From assembly GCA_949316235.1 (NCBI GenBank), contig OX438741.1, forward strand, positions 18,167,124 to 18,231,123: a stretch of 64,000 nucleotides of DNA. Direction: 5' to 3'. The first letter of the stretch is position 1. Each line of letters begins with the position of its first letter. Origin of the DNA: Oegoconia quadripuncta (lineage: Eukaryota > Arthropoda > Insecta > Lepidoptera > Autostichidae). Position numbers and translations under genes: made by a program. Below are positions 1-9,187 of this stretch, piece by piece. Below the pieces are notes generated by a model. That model was not told the origin of the DNA. It ran no database searches and was given only the letters and a program-made list of their open reading frames with translations.

Positions 1-170
1 GTTGGTTACGCATTTAATTAAATTAATAGCGTTTGAAACATTCAGATGATCAAAAGCTTTACGCAAGTACACATGTACATTTTGTATTATAAAGTTTGGG
101 ATTTCATTAAGTTAGTAATCGTTATAATTAATAGATTAATTATTAGGTATATATAGATATAAAGGTATCA

Positions 171-446
171 AATAAACATGTTGATTAATAAACCTTACTT
201 GAGACCTGAAAAGCACGTGCATACTCAAGCAGTACTTACTTGAGACGTACGCCGAGTTTCACGTATTAATAAACGAAACTCAAGACTATCATTCATTCGC
301 CGGCGAGGCGAGTACTTGAGAAGTGATCTCAGCTGAGTAGACCTCAAGATTGGTTTATAAATTAGCACGGAGCTTGAGATAGCGTCAACTTCTTAAGCCA
401 CATCTCTGTTGATAGATCCTCAAGACTTATATAAGAAGGCCTAAGA
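171..446. mobile_element. MITE-1 copy 1 (AGGCCCG-terminal palindromic MITE, partial)
   Basis: This stretch matches the copies at 16919-17226, 44546-45371 and 59737-60424. Shared words include GTTGATTAATAAACC, CTCAAGCAGTACT, ATTAATAAACGAAACTC and GTTTATAAATTAGCACGGAG. The element is rich in internal inverted repeats built from TTGAG/CTCAA and TTTATTAAT. One terminal inverted repeat is missing and the other is degraded (AAGGCCTAAG). Intact copies show that the family ends in AGGCCCG and CGGGCCT and duplicates TA on insertion. Confidence 0.7.
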
Positions 447-679
447 ATAGTGCTGGCAACTGCACGTTACAGTGATGTTATTGATACAGTAAAATATTTA
501 TAGTATTGTGCACGTTTTTATGCATTTCAAAATTTAATTTTTTGGGTAATTAATTGCCTTTTCAGTGGTAAGCAAGTAGCTGGCTACCATAGTAAATGGA
601 AGCAACAAGAGCCGGACACATTTTGGCGAGGCGGCTGGTTGGTTTTCTCGGAGTTTTCAAAATTTTTATACTTTATAGC

Positions 680-1346
680 ACAAGAAATACAAACAGATTA
701 CTCATAATATGTACCTACAAAGGCGAGCTTGTCTCTATAGAGATCTCTTGCATCCAACCCTTACCTCCAGTTAGGTTAGGTTTTAATTTATTTTCATTAA
801 TTTTCATTTAGACATTTTGTAAAAGATGGAATTTTTTCTCGGTATTGCCAGATGTTTCAGCTGGGATGGTTCAGCCAAGTACCAACTAGCTGCACTCGAT
901 TCTGTGGAACGACGTGCCATGACACTTATAGGTGATAGTTCGATGACTGCTAAATTGCAGCGCCTTGATACCGTCGCAAAGTCGCCTGTCTCTCAGTTTT
1001 TTACAGGATACATTTCGGGGAGCGTGCGTTGGAATTACATAATCTTATTCCACCGTCACCCTTCCATCTTCGGACCACTAGGCATGGGGAGGGATTCCAC
1101 CCGTATATAGTTAATATACCGAACATTCGCACTAAGAAGTTCGATTTTTCATTCATCATCCGAACAGCCAAGGCATGGAACTCCGCTTCCGGCGTCAGTC
1201 TTTCCTGAATCCTACAACCTTGGGATCTTCAAGAGCAGAGTGAATAGGTATTTACTGAGATCGCGTGCTTCATCTCCGACCACATCGTCACTTTCCATCA
1301 GGTGAGATTGTGGTCAAACGCGAATCCAGTCAATCATAAAAAAAAA
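680..1346 (+). pseudogene. LINE-X copy 1: reverse transcriptase C-terminal end and 3' tail
   Basis: This is the 3' end of a non-LTR retrotransposon. An open stretch from 826 reads WDGSAKYQLAALDSVERRA, then shifts frame near 966. The C-terminal RTAKAWNS motif of insect LINE reverse transcriptases follows at about 1165-1185. The copy ends in a short A-run after CCAGTCAATCAT. The frame is broken by at least one shift, so it is a dead fragment. It resembles the copy at 17665-18283 not only in the coding part but also upstream (CTACAAAGGCGAGCTTGTC). The exact clade was not determined. Confidence 0.75.
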
Positions 1347-1352
1347 TGATAT

Positions 1353-1915
1353 TGCGACGTTAGCTTCTAAGGTCGACAGAGTTTTAACATTTCCCACCCC
1401 GTATTCCTCTAGGTATAAATCATATTGTAGCGAAAATTCCATTTGCAAAGTTCGAGCAGTGACACAAAGTGATGGACTGAGAGTGCCTCACTCATCGTGA
1501 AGTATGAGTAAATAATGAATAAGTTAAGATATAACATTTTCTGAGTTTTCAAATTTATAACAAGAAAGAAGAAAGAATGAAAGAAAAAGTATTTATTGCC
1601 AACAAATACAGAAAATTTCGTGGGTATATAATTTTGCTTAATTAAATGTATTTGTGGCAAAGGGATTGGGCGTCAGCATTTTGCTGCCAATATGTCATAT
1701 GGCAATTGACAGCGCTGGTTTTCAGCGCAACCCCTCTCTCACTTAGGTTTTGAAAATAAAACGACACAAGTCAGGCGCGTTCCCACATACGCTTATGTGT
1801 GAGGGAAAAAAACCTACTAACTAAAAAAAAAGAAAGTGCACTCACATATAAATTTTGTGTCTGTGAGAGTATGTCTCTCACAGACACTATAACAAATACA
1901 GTCGACGGTATTACT
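1353..1915. other. No gene seen
   Basis: This is AT-rich sequence without a convincing reading frame or recognised repeat. It contains short imperfect inverted repeats, such as one around 1690-1705 and CTCACA/TGTGAG words around 1770-1880. Short reading frames here have no recognisable content. Confidence 0.5.
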
Positions 1916-1962
1916 ACCGTAATAGTCCAGTAAGGATACGCTTTTAACTTCCTATCATTTCT

Positions 1963-2192
1963 GACGACCTGCGTCGCGGGTTCGAATCCCGCTAGGGGCA
2001 TATGTTTATATGATGAATACCGACATGTGTTCCCGAGTTATGGATGTTTTTCATTTATATATTTATTTATTTACAAAAAAAAATGTATATGTGTAGTTTA
2101 TCAATCATCTGGTATCCATAACACAAGCCTAGATGCTTACTGTGGACCTAGATGACGCTGTCTGTTTGTGTAAAGACATTTATTATCATTTA
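1963..2192 (+). mobile_element. SINE-B copy (tRNA-derived head, A-box deleted)
   Basis: The head carries the B-box GGTTCGAATCC followed by CGCTAGGGGCATATG. The diagnostic body (GTTATGGATGTTTTTCATTT) and the tail (ATCTGGTATCCATAACACAAGCC) follow. Compared with the copy at 51373, the segment between GACGACCTG and CGTCGCGGGTTC is deleted, which removes the A-box. It sits inside Rep-1. Confidence 0.75.
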
Positions 2193-2344
2193 TTATAATT
2201 TTAAAGGTCGTGATTTTTTGCACATGGATAGAGTACCTGTCAGTGATAGATTAAAAATGCTTTTTTAACAAATCGGTAGCTTGCTTTAGATATAGTTTAG
2301 ATATTTAATAATAAAAGATAGACTATTATGATTAAAATTACCAC

Positions 2345-2389
2345 TGTGTTTTTTTTTTTATGATTGACTGGATTCGCGTTTGACCACAT
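2345..2389 (-). mobile_element. LINE-X 3' tail fragment
   Basis: A T-run followed by ATGATTGACTGGATTCGCG is the reverse complement of the LINE-X 3' terminus seen at 1300-1346. Only about 45 nt are present. It lies within Rep-1 and is followed by a direct repeat of TTTCATTGCG. Confidence 0.6.
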
Positions 2390-2542
2390 TTCATTGCGTT
2401 TCATTGCGTCGGAGAATATACTTAGAACTCCAGCTGTAATTATTATCAAAATACAATCAATCAATAACTTCTTTTTCTACGCATAGCCTGCGTAGAAGAA
2501 CAATTTAAGTTATTGATCGATTGTACAAAGATGATGTGCCTT

Positions 2543-2784
2543 TAAATAAATAAATTAATAAATATTTCGGACACTTACACCAATCATCTAGTTACCAAAC
2601 TAAGCGAAGCTTGTGCTATGGAAACTAGATAACGGATAAACATACATAAATATTTATATAAACATCCATGACCCGGGAATAAATGTTTGTATTCATCACA
2701 CAAACATTTACCCCTCGCGGGATTCGAACCCGCAACCGTTGGTTTCGCTGACAGGGTCACTATCCACTACACCAATCGGTCGTT
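2543..2784 (-). mobile_element. SINE-C copy (tRNA-derived)
   Basis: Read on the minus strand it starts ACGACCGATTGGTGTAGTGG (A-box-like). It then has the B-box GGTTCGAATCC and a body with TAAATGTTTGTGTGATGAAT. It ends ATTGGTGTAAGTGTCCGAAA plus an AATA-rich tail. It is nearly full length and similar to 6873-7110 and 41834-42041. Confidence 0.8.
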
Positions 2785-2805
2785 TACATAGATGATAAAT
2801 AAAAA

Positions 2806-3071
2806 ATAAAATAAATGTCTTTGCACAAACACACAGCGCCATCTAGTTCCACACTAAGCAACTAGGCTTGTATTATGGATACCAGATGGTTGATAAACTA
2901 CACAAATACATTTTTTTTTTTTAAATAAATACATGTATAAATGAAAAACATCCATAACTCGGGAGCACACGTCTGTATTCATCATACAAACATATGCCCC
3001 TAGCGGGATTCGAACCCGCGACCATTTGGTGTAGTAGCAGAGCTTCTAACCACTACACCAAACAGGTCGTC
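2806..3071 (-). mobile_element. SINE-B copy, near full length
   Basis: On the minus strand the head GACCTGTTTGGTGTAGTGG and the B-box GGTTCGAATCC are both present. The body ends with CTAGATGGCGCTGTGTG. The A-box arm still pairs like a tRNA anticodon arm, but the 3' extension marks it as a SINE and not a tRNA gene. It lies 22 nt from the SINE-C copy to its left. Confidence 0.8.
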
Positions 3072-3094
3072 TAGATGATGATGATGCAAATATG

Positions 3095-3165
3095 ATTATT
3101 TTCTAAAAATTGTTTATTGGGTCGTGATATTCGCTCTCGGTGAGAGCAATAGCCTGCGTAATTGT
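3095..3165 (-). repeat. Rep-1 fragment, inverted
   Basis: The reverse complement contains ACGACCCAATAAACAATTTT and AGAAAATA. This matches the 3' part of Rep-1 around 16855-16900 (ACGACTCAATAGACTATTTT). It is a short remnant. Confidence 0.45.
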
Positions 3166-3223
3166 TAAAATGTTAATGTTTACATACACCTAGGATTTTT
3201 ATTAATGTACACTAATTCATTCA

Positions 3224-3509
3224 ACCGCCTCCGTGGCTCAATGTAAACAACATTGGGTTTACGATTCGGACGTAGCAGGTTCGATTCCCAGCGGGGTACA
3301 TGTTTAAGTACTCAGTTTGGTTGGTGGTAGGGCATTTTAAATGTCCGCCTGGCTAGCTACCACCATCTTATCTAACCTGCCGTCAAGCAGCAATGTTAAT
3401 AGGATTGTTGTGTTCCGGTTGTTAGAGATAAGATAGCCAGTCCCCCAAATGTGTTGGGTTTTCCGGGTCAGTACGCTTCCACCTTCGCCCTCCTTACAGT
3501 AAAAAAAAA
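3224..3509 (+). mobile_element. SINE-A copy, 3'-truncated
   Basis: The head ACCGCCTCCGTGGCTCAATG and a diverged B-box GGTTCGATTCCC are followed by the typical body (GGTTGGTGGTAGGGCATTTT, CCACCATCTTATCTAA). Homology ends after TACGCTTCCACCTTCGCC. The usual CATCTTCACTTAACATCAGG tail is missing. It lies 255 nt from the EB-module exon, in that gene's downstream intron. Confidence 0.8.
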
Positions 3510-3763
3510 CTCATCCGATAGGTATGTACATTTTACAAAACAACCTAAACATTATAGACTGATAAAATTACCCTTTCTTAGCGTAATGATATTCTCAAAG
3601 CGCAATGCAGTGCGCAGGCCAAGTTTAAAAAAAAAACTGTCCGTTCGTAGTTTCGTACCACGCCCGTGCCGTGCACTATTTACACAGACCGTCTTCTTTA
3701 CACAATACAGCAGTCGAGTACTGATACATTTTTTACACAATAGGAACGATGTTAGATACTTAC

Positions 3764-3907
3764 GTTTGGCGCATCCTTTAGCGACGCCGAGCGAAACGGG
3801 ATGCTTCGGGTCGCACTGGCATGACAGTGTGGCCGGCTCGCAGTACACATGCACCAACTTGGGATTGCACGTGAATTCGCACGGCGAGCCGAGGTACATG
3901 CCCTTCT
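3764..3907 (-). CDS. Internal exon of an EB/EGF-like cysteine-rich secreted or membrane protein
   Basis: On the minus strand a pyrimidine-rich acceptor (TTTCTTCTTTCAG) opens a 144-nt exon that closes at a strong donor (CAAAC|GTAAGT). It encodes 48 residues, beginning EKGMYLGSPCEFTCN and ending GVAKGCAK. Six cysteines follow the spacing C-x3-C-x8-C-x6-C-x-C-x13-C, which resembles insect EB modules; such modules are extracellular and disulfide-bonded. The exon is phase 1-1. Its first base pair completes the split codon left by the signal-peptide exon at 46978-47152 (G+AG = Glu), so the two probably join in one transcript. It is far more GC-rich than its surroundings and has no stop in frame. 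The next exon would lie left of the window. The specific gene is not recognised; another small cysteine-knot class is possible. Confidence 0.78.
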
Positions 3908-4033
3908 CTGAAAGAAGAAATTTAAAATCATCAATAAACCCATACAATATTGACATCAGTAAACTGTCACGCACAGATATACCTTCACACAAATAGGTAC
4001 ATAAAATGTTGTAGACGCGCCGGAGGGCCACGT

Positions 4034-4065
4034 CAGGGTAAAGAAAAGTTCTTTTCTTTACCCTG
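4034..4065. repeat. Short perfect hairpin
   Basis: CAGGGTAAAGAAAA pairs with TTTTCTTTACCCTG across a 4-nt loop. It abuts the left copy of the 71-nt direct repeat at 4069-4139. Confidence 0.6.
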
Positions 4066-4068
4066 GCA

Positions 4069-4139
4069 TCGTTAAACAACTTCTAAAATTGAGTTGTTTA
4101 TTTGTTTTTATATAAATTCCGCGATATCCGTTCTATTAT
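4069..4139 (+). repeat. 71-nt direct repeat, left copy
   Basis: The stretch starting TCGTTAAACAACTTCTAAAA and ending CGATATCCGTTCTATTAT recurs identically at 5594-5664 by eye. The pair brackets 1,454 nt that hold two unrelated LINE fragments on opposite strands. The repeat contains its own small inverted repeat, AAACAACT/AGTTGTTT. Confidence 0.7.
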
Positions 4140-4347
4140 TTTAGTTATTTCCATAGCCTGATGTCTTACGGTATCTTGCTGTAGGGAAATGCCGCGGATA
4201 TAAATACAATCTTTGTTTTACAAATACGAGCCGTTCGCGCAATGTATCAATTGAGACCTGCAGTGTCACCGTCACAGTACATTTTTGGAAATCTAATATA
4301 GGTATGTCAAAAAAAATATAGCATCATTCAGGAAAAATAGTGATAAA

Positions 4348-4800
4348 CATGATGTCAATACAAGAAATAAAGATAAACTTGCAGGTCACATAAGTCGCCT
4401 CCACAAAGTCAGTAATTCATTGAAAGGGTTATGTATACGCTTTTTCAATAAAGTTCCTGTTGATATACAAAATCTTCCTTTCAATAAATTTAAAGATACT
4501 ATAAAACAGAAACTTATTGAGAAAGCATATTATAAAATATCAGATTATTTAGATGATAAACAATCATGAACATAACCAGCCCGTTCGCATAACCAGGCTA
4601 TTTCACAATTAATAATTTATAATTTTGTAATATAAAAACCTTTTTTTTTAAAGAGTGACCTCTCGAGTTTCTTGCTTGTTCTTCTCAGGGGAAAATTGCC
4701 TTTTGAACAAGCAGTAGCTTTAAAAATGTAAAATCTGACTATTTTAAGTGTACCCTGTGTACCTTCAAAATAAAACATTTTTTGATTTTGATTTTGAATA
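4348..4800 (+). pseudogene. LINE-Y copy 1: reverse transcriptase C-terminus and 3' UTR
   Basis: An open frame from 4357 to the TGA at 4567-4569 (71 codons with the stop) encodes the C-terminal tail of a non-LTR reverse transcriptase. It starts NTRNKDKLAGHISRLHKVSN and includes IRFFNKVP and KAYYKISDYLDD. The TRNK...RFYNKxP motif is typical of jockey/CR1-like LINEs in insects. The 3' UTR follows (CTTGCTTGTTCTTCTCAGGG, GTGTACCCTGTGTACC) and ends in a TTTTGAT-rich tail. Copies or tails of this family are at 18585, 54247, 40838 (minus) and 60862 (minus). It is 5'-truncated and non-autonomous. Confidence 0.75.
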
Positions 4801-4935
4801 GTAATATCTATATTAATAATATAATATATATAATAATAATTATAATTAATAAATAAATACATAAGTTTGGGGGGATTACTATAACTGGTAATATAGTATA
4901 TATAATTTACCGGTCGAAAGTAAAGTAGATGTAAG

Positions 4936-5590
4936 CTATTGAAGAAATTGCACCTTGACTTGAGCTTTAAATATATTTAAAGACGGAGAGCGACGAATAG
5001 ACTCAGGAAGAGAGTTCCAGAGGCGAGTAGCTTGCAAAGTGAAGGACTGGCCGTATGATTTAGACAAATTTTGAGGAACATACAGACGAAGACTGTCAGA
5101 GGAACGTAAGGGAAGACTGTGAGTGGAAGACAGGAATTGAAACTGTTGTCTAAGATATTGAGGGGTCTTGGGATTGAACAACACGGAATAAAGGAGGGAG
5201 AGAATGTACACATCCTTGCGACGACGAATGGGAGAGCCACTTGAGTTGGTTGCGATATCCGGCAACTTTGTCAAATTTCCGGAGACCAAAAATGAATTTG
5301 ATTGCAACGTTTTGTAATCGGTCGAGTTTGTTTATCAACTCTACTGTGGCATCCGCGTAGCAGCAGTCTGCGTAATCCAGAATAGGTAAGAGAAGTGACT
5401 GTGCTAACGCAATTTTGGCGGCAGTAGGCAAGAAATTGCGCAGTCTATTTAAGGATTTCATCGAAGCAAAAATTTTCCTACTGACTTCGGCGACTTGGGG
5501 ACGCCAGGAGAGTGTTCTGTCAAAAATTATGCCAAGGTTTTTAACGTTTTCGCTGAACAAAATCTTGACACCATCAAACACAACTGGAGG
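4936..5590 (-). pseudogene. LINE reverse transcriptase C-terminal half, frameshifted
   Basis: On the minus strand, 5581 to about 5225 encodes VKNLGIIFDRTLSWRPQV and then ILDYADCCYADATVELINKL. This is the characteristic post-catalytic thumb region of jockey/CR1-type reverse transcriptases. A frameshift near 5225-5290 moves it to the frame ending at 4936. That frame reads PIRRRKDVYILSLLYSVLFN and then TRLWNSLPESIRRSPSLNIF. The catalytic YxDD region is absent, so it is 5'-truncated and dead. It points in the same direction as the host gene and lies in its intron. It is a different family from LINE-X and LINE-Y. Confidence 0.8.
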
Positions 5591-5593
5591 GAG

Positions 5594-5664
5594 TCGTTAA
5601 ACAACTTCTAAAATTGAGTTGTTTATTTGTTTTTATATAAATTCCGCGATATCCGTTCTATTAT
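5594..5664 (+). repeat. 71-nt direct repeat, right copy
   Basis: Identical to 4069-4139 by eye. The divergence point is sharp on both sides: GGCA versus GGAG upstream, TTTAG versus ATTTT downstream. Confidence 0.7.
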
Positions 5665-5670
5665 ATTTTC

Positions 5671-5725
5671 TTTTATGCACAACGGCTTGTACTAGATCTC
5701 ATTTAGCTAATGTTAACTGAAGATC
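5671..5725 (-). mobile_element. SINE-A 3' tail remnant
   Basis: TTTTATGCACAACGGCTTGT and GTTAACTGAAGATC correspond to the inverted SINE-A tail (compare 54299-54360). It is diverged and only about 55 nt long. Confidence 0.5.
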
Positions 5726-5739
5726 CATACTAAAGGTAA

Positions 5740-6158
5740 ATAAATAAATAATAAATATCTTTGCACATACACACAGCGCCATCTAGTTCCACGCTATGCA
5801 ACTAGGCTTGTATTATATATACCAGATGGTTGATAAACTACACAAATACATTTTTTTGTAAATAAATACACATATACACATACACACGACACTTACAACC
5901 TTGGGATCTTCAAGTCTAGAGTGAATAGGCATTTACTGGGTGCGCGTGATACATCTTCGGCTTCATCGTCACTTTCCATCAGGTGAGATTGTAGTCAAAC
6001 GCGAAACCAGTTTAAAAAAAATAAAAAAAAAAAAATATAAATGAAAGACATCCATAACATAAATTCATCATACAAACATAATATGTCCCTAGCGGGGTTC
6101 GAACACGCGACCTTTTGGTATAGCAGCAGAATTTCTAACGACTACACAAAACAGGTCA
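5740..6158 (-). mobile_element. SINE-B copy split by a LINE-X tail
   Basis: The 3' half of an inverted SINE-B (CACAGCGCCATCTAGTTCC, ATACCAGATGGTTGATAAAC) runs to about 5889. After the LINE-X insert it resumes at about 6036 (AATGAAAGACATCCATAAC) and ends with the inverted head ACAAAACAGGTC near 6158. The B-box is diverged (GGGTTCGAACACG on the plus strand). The interruption shows LINE-X inserted after this SINE-B. Confidence 0.7.
5890..6035 (+). mobile_element. LINE-X 3' end inserted in SINE-B
   Basis: CTTACAACCTTGGGATCTTC, GAATAGGCATTTACTGGG and CATCAGGTGAGATTGTAG match the last 150 nt of LINE-X. A poly(A)-like tail (AAAAAAAATAAAAAAAA) follows. It is a severely 5'-truncated retrotransposon insertion. 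Confidence 0.75.
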
Positions 6159-6217
6159 GGTGGGTGATAAGGTAAGGTAAGGTGTGTTCAGAATGCCACA
6201 CTCTGTATATATATATA

Positions 6218-6276
6218 TTTTTTATGCAAAACGGTTTAGTACTTGACCTAATATTAAGTGAAGATGAGGTCGAACC
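6218..6276 (-). mobile_element. SINE-A 3' tail remnant
   Basis: TTTTTATGCAAAACGGTTTAG followed by GTGAAGATGAGGTCGAA is the inverted terminal 60 nt of SINE-A. No head is present. The following 6300-6470 stretch is GC-richer (ATTCCGCCGTGGGCCGTGTG) and unexplained. Confidence 0.5.
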
Positions 6277-6543
6277 TAACGCTATAATAAAAAAATAAAA
6301 TATTAATAAATATTTCTCAAACGCGAGAAGTGATTTATTCCGCCGTGGGCCGTGTGGGGTGGAAGCGCAGTGTGGACGTCCCCGGAAGTGGGCTTCGACG
6401 GAACTTGGTCGTCCAATTGAGGACACCACGCTCGCCTTGGCAGTTCCTTCTCGACCTTCGATCTATTTAAGGTATAATAATGTAGTTGTTTTATGGTTAG
6501 GTTAGCAATTAAAAGATACGACGACACAATCTAACAACTAGTA

Positions 6544-6700
6544 ACGATAATTAGAAATGCGAAAGTTTGGAAGTCAATCACGGCGGAACGGATGAACGGA
6601 CTTGGATGAAATTTGGTATAAAGGTAGAACATACCCTGGAATAAAACATAGGATATTTTTATCACGATAAAGTCAATGGTTTCCGCGGGATATACAAATT
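6544..6700 (-). repeat. Rep-4 (RTE-like LINE tail), inverted
   Basis: ATGCGAAAGTTTGG, GATGAACGGACTTGGATGAA and CCGCGGGATA are reverse complements of a common interspersed tail. The same tail is seen at 49535-49775, 48895-49130, 12370-12560 and 56295-56505, and inverted at 40930-41160. The resemblance to RTE-type LINE 3' ends is from memory. Confidence 0.55.
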
Positions 6701-6872
6701 CAACATTAATTTATTTATTTATTCGATCATGCTTACATGCAAAGTTCTTAAAACTAGTACATGCACCCTGTCTTATAGGGTGTAGCAAATTTAATTAACC
6801 TAAAACTAATTAATAGCGTTTATCTTATTTCTATATTAGGTATTTTACTCTTTTTATCTATTCTTATATGAT

Positions 6873-7110
6873 AACGACCGATTGGTGTAGTGGATAGTGA
6901 CCCTATCAGCGAAACCAACGGTTGCGGGTTCGAATCCCGCGAGGGGTAAATGTTTGTGTGATGAATACGAACATTTATTCCCGAGTCTTGGATGTTTATA
7001 TAAATATTTATGTATGTTTATCCGTTTATCTTGTATCCATAGCACAAGCTTTGCTTAGTTTGGGACTAGATGATTGGTGTAAGTGTCCGAAATATTTATT
7101 TATTTATATT
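6873..7110 (+). mobile_element. SINE-C copy, full length
   Basis: It begins ACGACCGATTGGTGTAGTGG and has the B-box GGTTCGAATCC. It ends AGATGATTGGTGTAAGTGTC followed by an AT tail. It is very similar to 41834-42041 and in the opposite orientation to 2543-2784. Confidence 0.8.
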
Positions 7111-8540
7111 TATAAAAAAAAAACTATTTATTAATTATTATTATTGTACTGTACTTATAGTTATGAGATCAACGCTTATAATAATGAGATCAAAGTAGTT
7201 ATATTATAACATACAACAGTTACATATCCGCGACAAAGTTATTCCAAGCTTACAAAGCTATAAATTATTGTCTAGAAATTGAAAAAACCCCGTGAAAATA
7301 AATGACTACATCATCCAGATAAAACAAACCAACTATGTTAATATTCTAAATTATTTCTTTGTTGTCAAGACTGTATGATATACTGATGTACAGTGTTTGT
7401 ACATAAGAGAAGAATGATAAGAGTCTTGATAGTCACCAAAGTCTTTGATCTTGATAGAAACACTTGATATGGATATTAAACTTTATTAATGATCGAATAT
7501 AGATATGTGTGCACACTAGTAGAGTAGGTCGAGAACTGACGTGTTTGGGGAAAAAGTATGTCGCTGACACGTGCCCGAAATGCTGACTATACTTTACAAT
7601 ATTTAATGTACTTGTACAGGTATCGTTACCTTACGCGACAATAGACCATTACTTCGATTTAGGCCCTGCATAAGATTATACTTTACACCAATACCTATTA
7701 CTTAGGGTCCAAACAGGAAGTAATGTTATTAATCATCGTTTGTAGCGTATTTATCTAGACATTGTGTTGTAGAAGCCGTCTATGGCATGAATCCGCAAGG
7801 TCATCGAATAAGGCCACCCGTCCTGCGCCTGCCTGATAGATTGACTCGCGATATTAAGTATAGGTACTTATGTAATACCTATAAATTGTAATTTTAGAAA
7901 AGCTCCGAGCAACGAGACATTTCGTCTAGATACACCATCTAGATAAATCAAACCACCTGTGTTAAAAGATGTCTTCGATGTGTCACCGATTTTCATCAAA
8001 CATGGCCATAGCCCAGGGAAAATACAGTTTGACCTCGGCAAAACGAATAACCGCGATTTTCTTGAAACATTTAATAAAGTGGTGTAAATGTGGTAACAAT
8101 TGTTAAAAATTAAGCATTTGTAAGGAACACAAGTAGGTATAAAGTATACTAAGTAATTAATGAAGCAAAAGTTGAATAATGTTTCTTTAAAAAAATATAT
8201 TGATAGGTATTTCGTTAAATTCAAAACATTTAGGGAAATTATTGTTACCAAATATTAGTTCTCATTTTTATTTCTTCTATATATATATTTTCAGCTAAAA
8301 CACATGCATGCCTAACTATAACATGCTTAGTTTTTTATCCATCAATAATTTATTGTTATTAAGATACAAATTAAAAATTGGGCGTTCTAAAAAAAATCTA
8401 AACTCAGCGCTCGTTTTTTTAGGTTTAATTATTCAAAATTACATCTCTAATATACCTCTATAAGATAGCAATTATATAAGTCGGTTCTGAATTATGTCTA
8501 GCTAAGCTAATTTTTTACCGTATTTTCCCCGGGCTAGTTA
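7111..8540. other. No gene; traces of an old interspersed repeat
   Basis: This is AT-rich sequence without a supported frame. Two stretches (about 7290-7375 and 7895-8075) share words with 13856-14118 (AAACAAACCAACTATGTTAA; TTTTCATCAAACATGGCC) and are probably decayed copies of that repeat. Confidence 0.45.
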
Positions 8541-9187
8541 ATGGTGAAATTTAATTCGTGTAATTCCTGTTTTCTGGTGACTCCACTTCCAATTACGAAT
8601 AACTTTCCAATAAGGACCATTCGAATTAATTCGAAAACTGTTGGACTTCTATGTGGTGGTTTCAGTAAGGAAACCGCCTCCGTGGCTCAATGTAAACAAC
8701 ATAGGGTTTACGATTCGGAGGTCGCGGGTTCGATCCCCAGCGGGGTACATGTTTAAGTACTCGGTTTGGTTGGTGGTAGCGCATTTTAAATGTCCGCCTG
8801 GCTAGCTACCACCATCTTATCTAAATCTGCCCCCAAGCAGCAATGTGGATAGCATTGTTGTGTTCCGGTTGTCAGAGATAAGATAGCCCGTCCCCCAAAT
8901 GTGTTGGGGTTTCCGGGTTAGTACGCTTCCACCTCATCTTCACTTAACATCAAGTGTGATTGAGATCAAGTACGAACCCGTCGTGCATAAAATAAAAGTT
9001 TAAATTGAACGGATAATCGATTTTTTTTTGTTTGAATTCGACTATGGTGCCTTGGGAAAACTTGTTCGTAACCCCCTCATTATACGAGGGAAGGCTTATA
9101 TCCCTGCAGTGGGATGTTTACGGGCTGATGATGATGAATCAAGAGTGGCGATAGCTGATAGGAATTACACGAATTCAAATTCGTGTA
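8541..9187. mobile_element. MITE-2 copy 1 with a nested SINE-A
   Basis: The left terminal inverted repeat GGTGAAATTTAATTCGTGTA pairs with TACACGAATTCAAATT on the right. The interior shares ATTCGAAAACTGTTGGACTT and AATTCGACTATGGTGCCTTG with the copy at 21867-22501. A complete SINE-A (8673-8997) sits inside. A short TATATCCCTGCAGTGGGAT fragment, matching 49340-49400, is inserted further right. Termini are partly decayed. The superfamily was not assigned. Confidence 0.65.
8673..8997 (+). mobile_element. SINE-A copy, full length, nested in MITE-2
   Basis: Head ACCGCCTCCGTGGCTCAATG, B-box GGTTCGATCCCC, body GGTTGGTGGTAG and tail GTCGTGCATAAAATAAAAG are all present. It lies inside MITE-2 in the forward orientation. 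The other MITE-2 copy carries an independent SINE-A in reverse orientation. Confidence 0.85.

Larger units (their letters stand above)
1916..2480 (+). repeat. Rep-1 copy 1, split by a SINE and a LINE tail
   Basis: This repeat begins AGTCCAGTAAGGATACGC and continues after the SINE-B insert (1963-2192) with TTTTAAAGGTCGTGATTTTT and CATGGATAGAGTACCTGTCA. The intact copy at 16592-16920 reads straight through the insertion point (TTCCTATAATTTTAAAGG), so the SINE inserted into a pre-existing Rep-1. A second fragment, the LINE-X tail at 2345-2389, interrupts it again. Other copies are at 20224-20515 and 40763-40836. The class is unknown. Confidence 0.65.

Noticed and set aside
2700..2784. tRNA gene candidates at the SINE heads (also 6873, 41834, 51373, 60052)
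   Set aside because: Each has A- and B-box-like motifs but continues into a shared ~150-300-nt body and an A- or AT-rich tail. They are repeated many times, so they are tRNA-derived SINEs.
3451..3996. 181-codon plus-strand frame over the EB exon
   Set aside because: It is the antisense shadow of the minus-strand exon and crosses SINE-A sequence at its start; its peptide has no recognisable domain.
3552..4079. 175-codon minus-strand frame containing the EB exon taken as one whole coding region
   Set aside because: Only 3764-3907 lies between consensus splice sites and carries conserved cysteines. The flanking parts are intron read-through by chance.
6142..6527. Minus-strand frames in the GC-richer 6300-6470 stretch
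   Set aside because: Two different frames overlap without motif, start context or splice sites. The stretch may be a repeat but no second copy is seen here.
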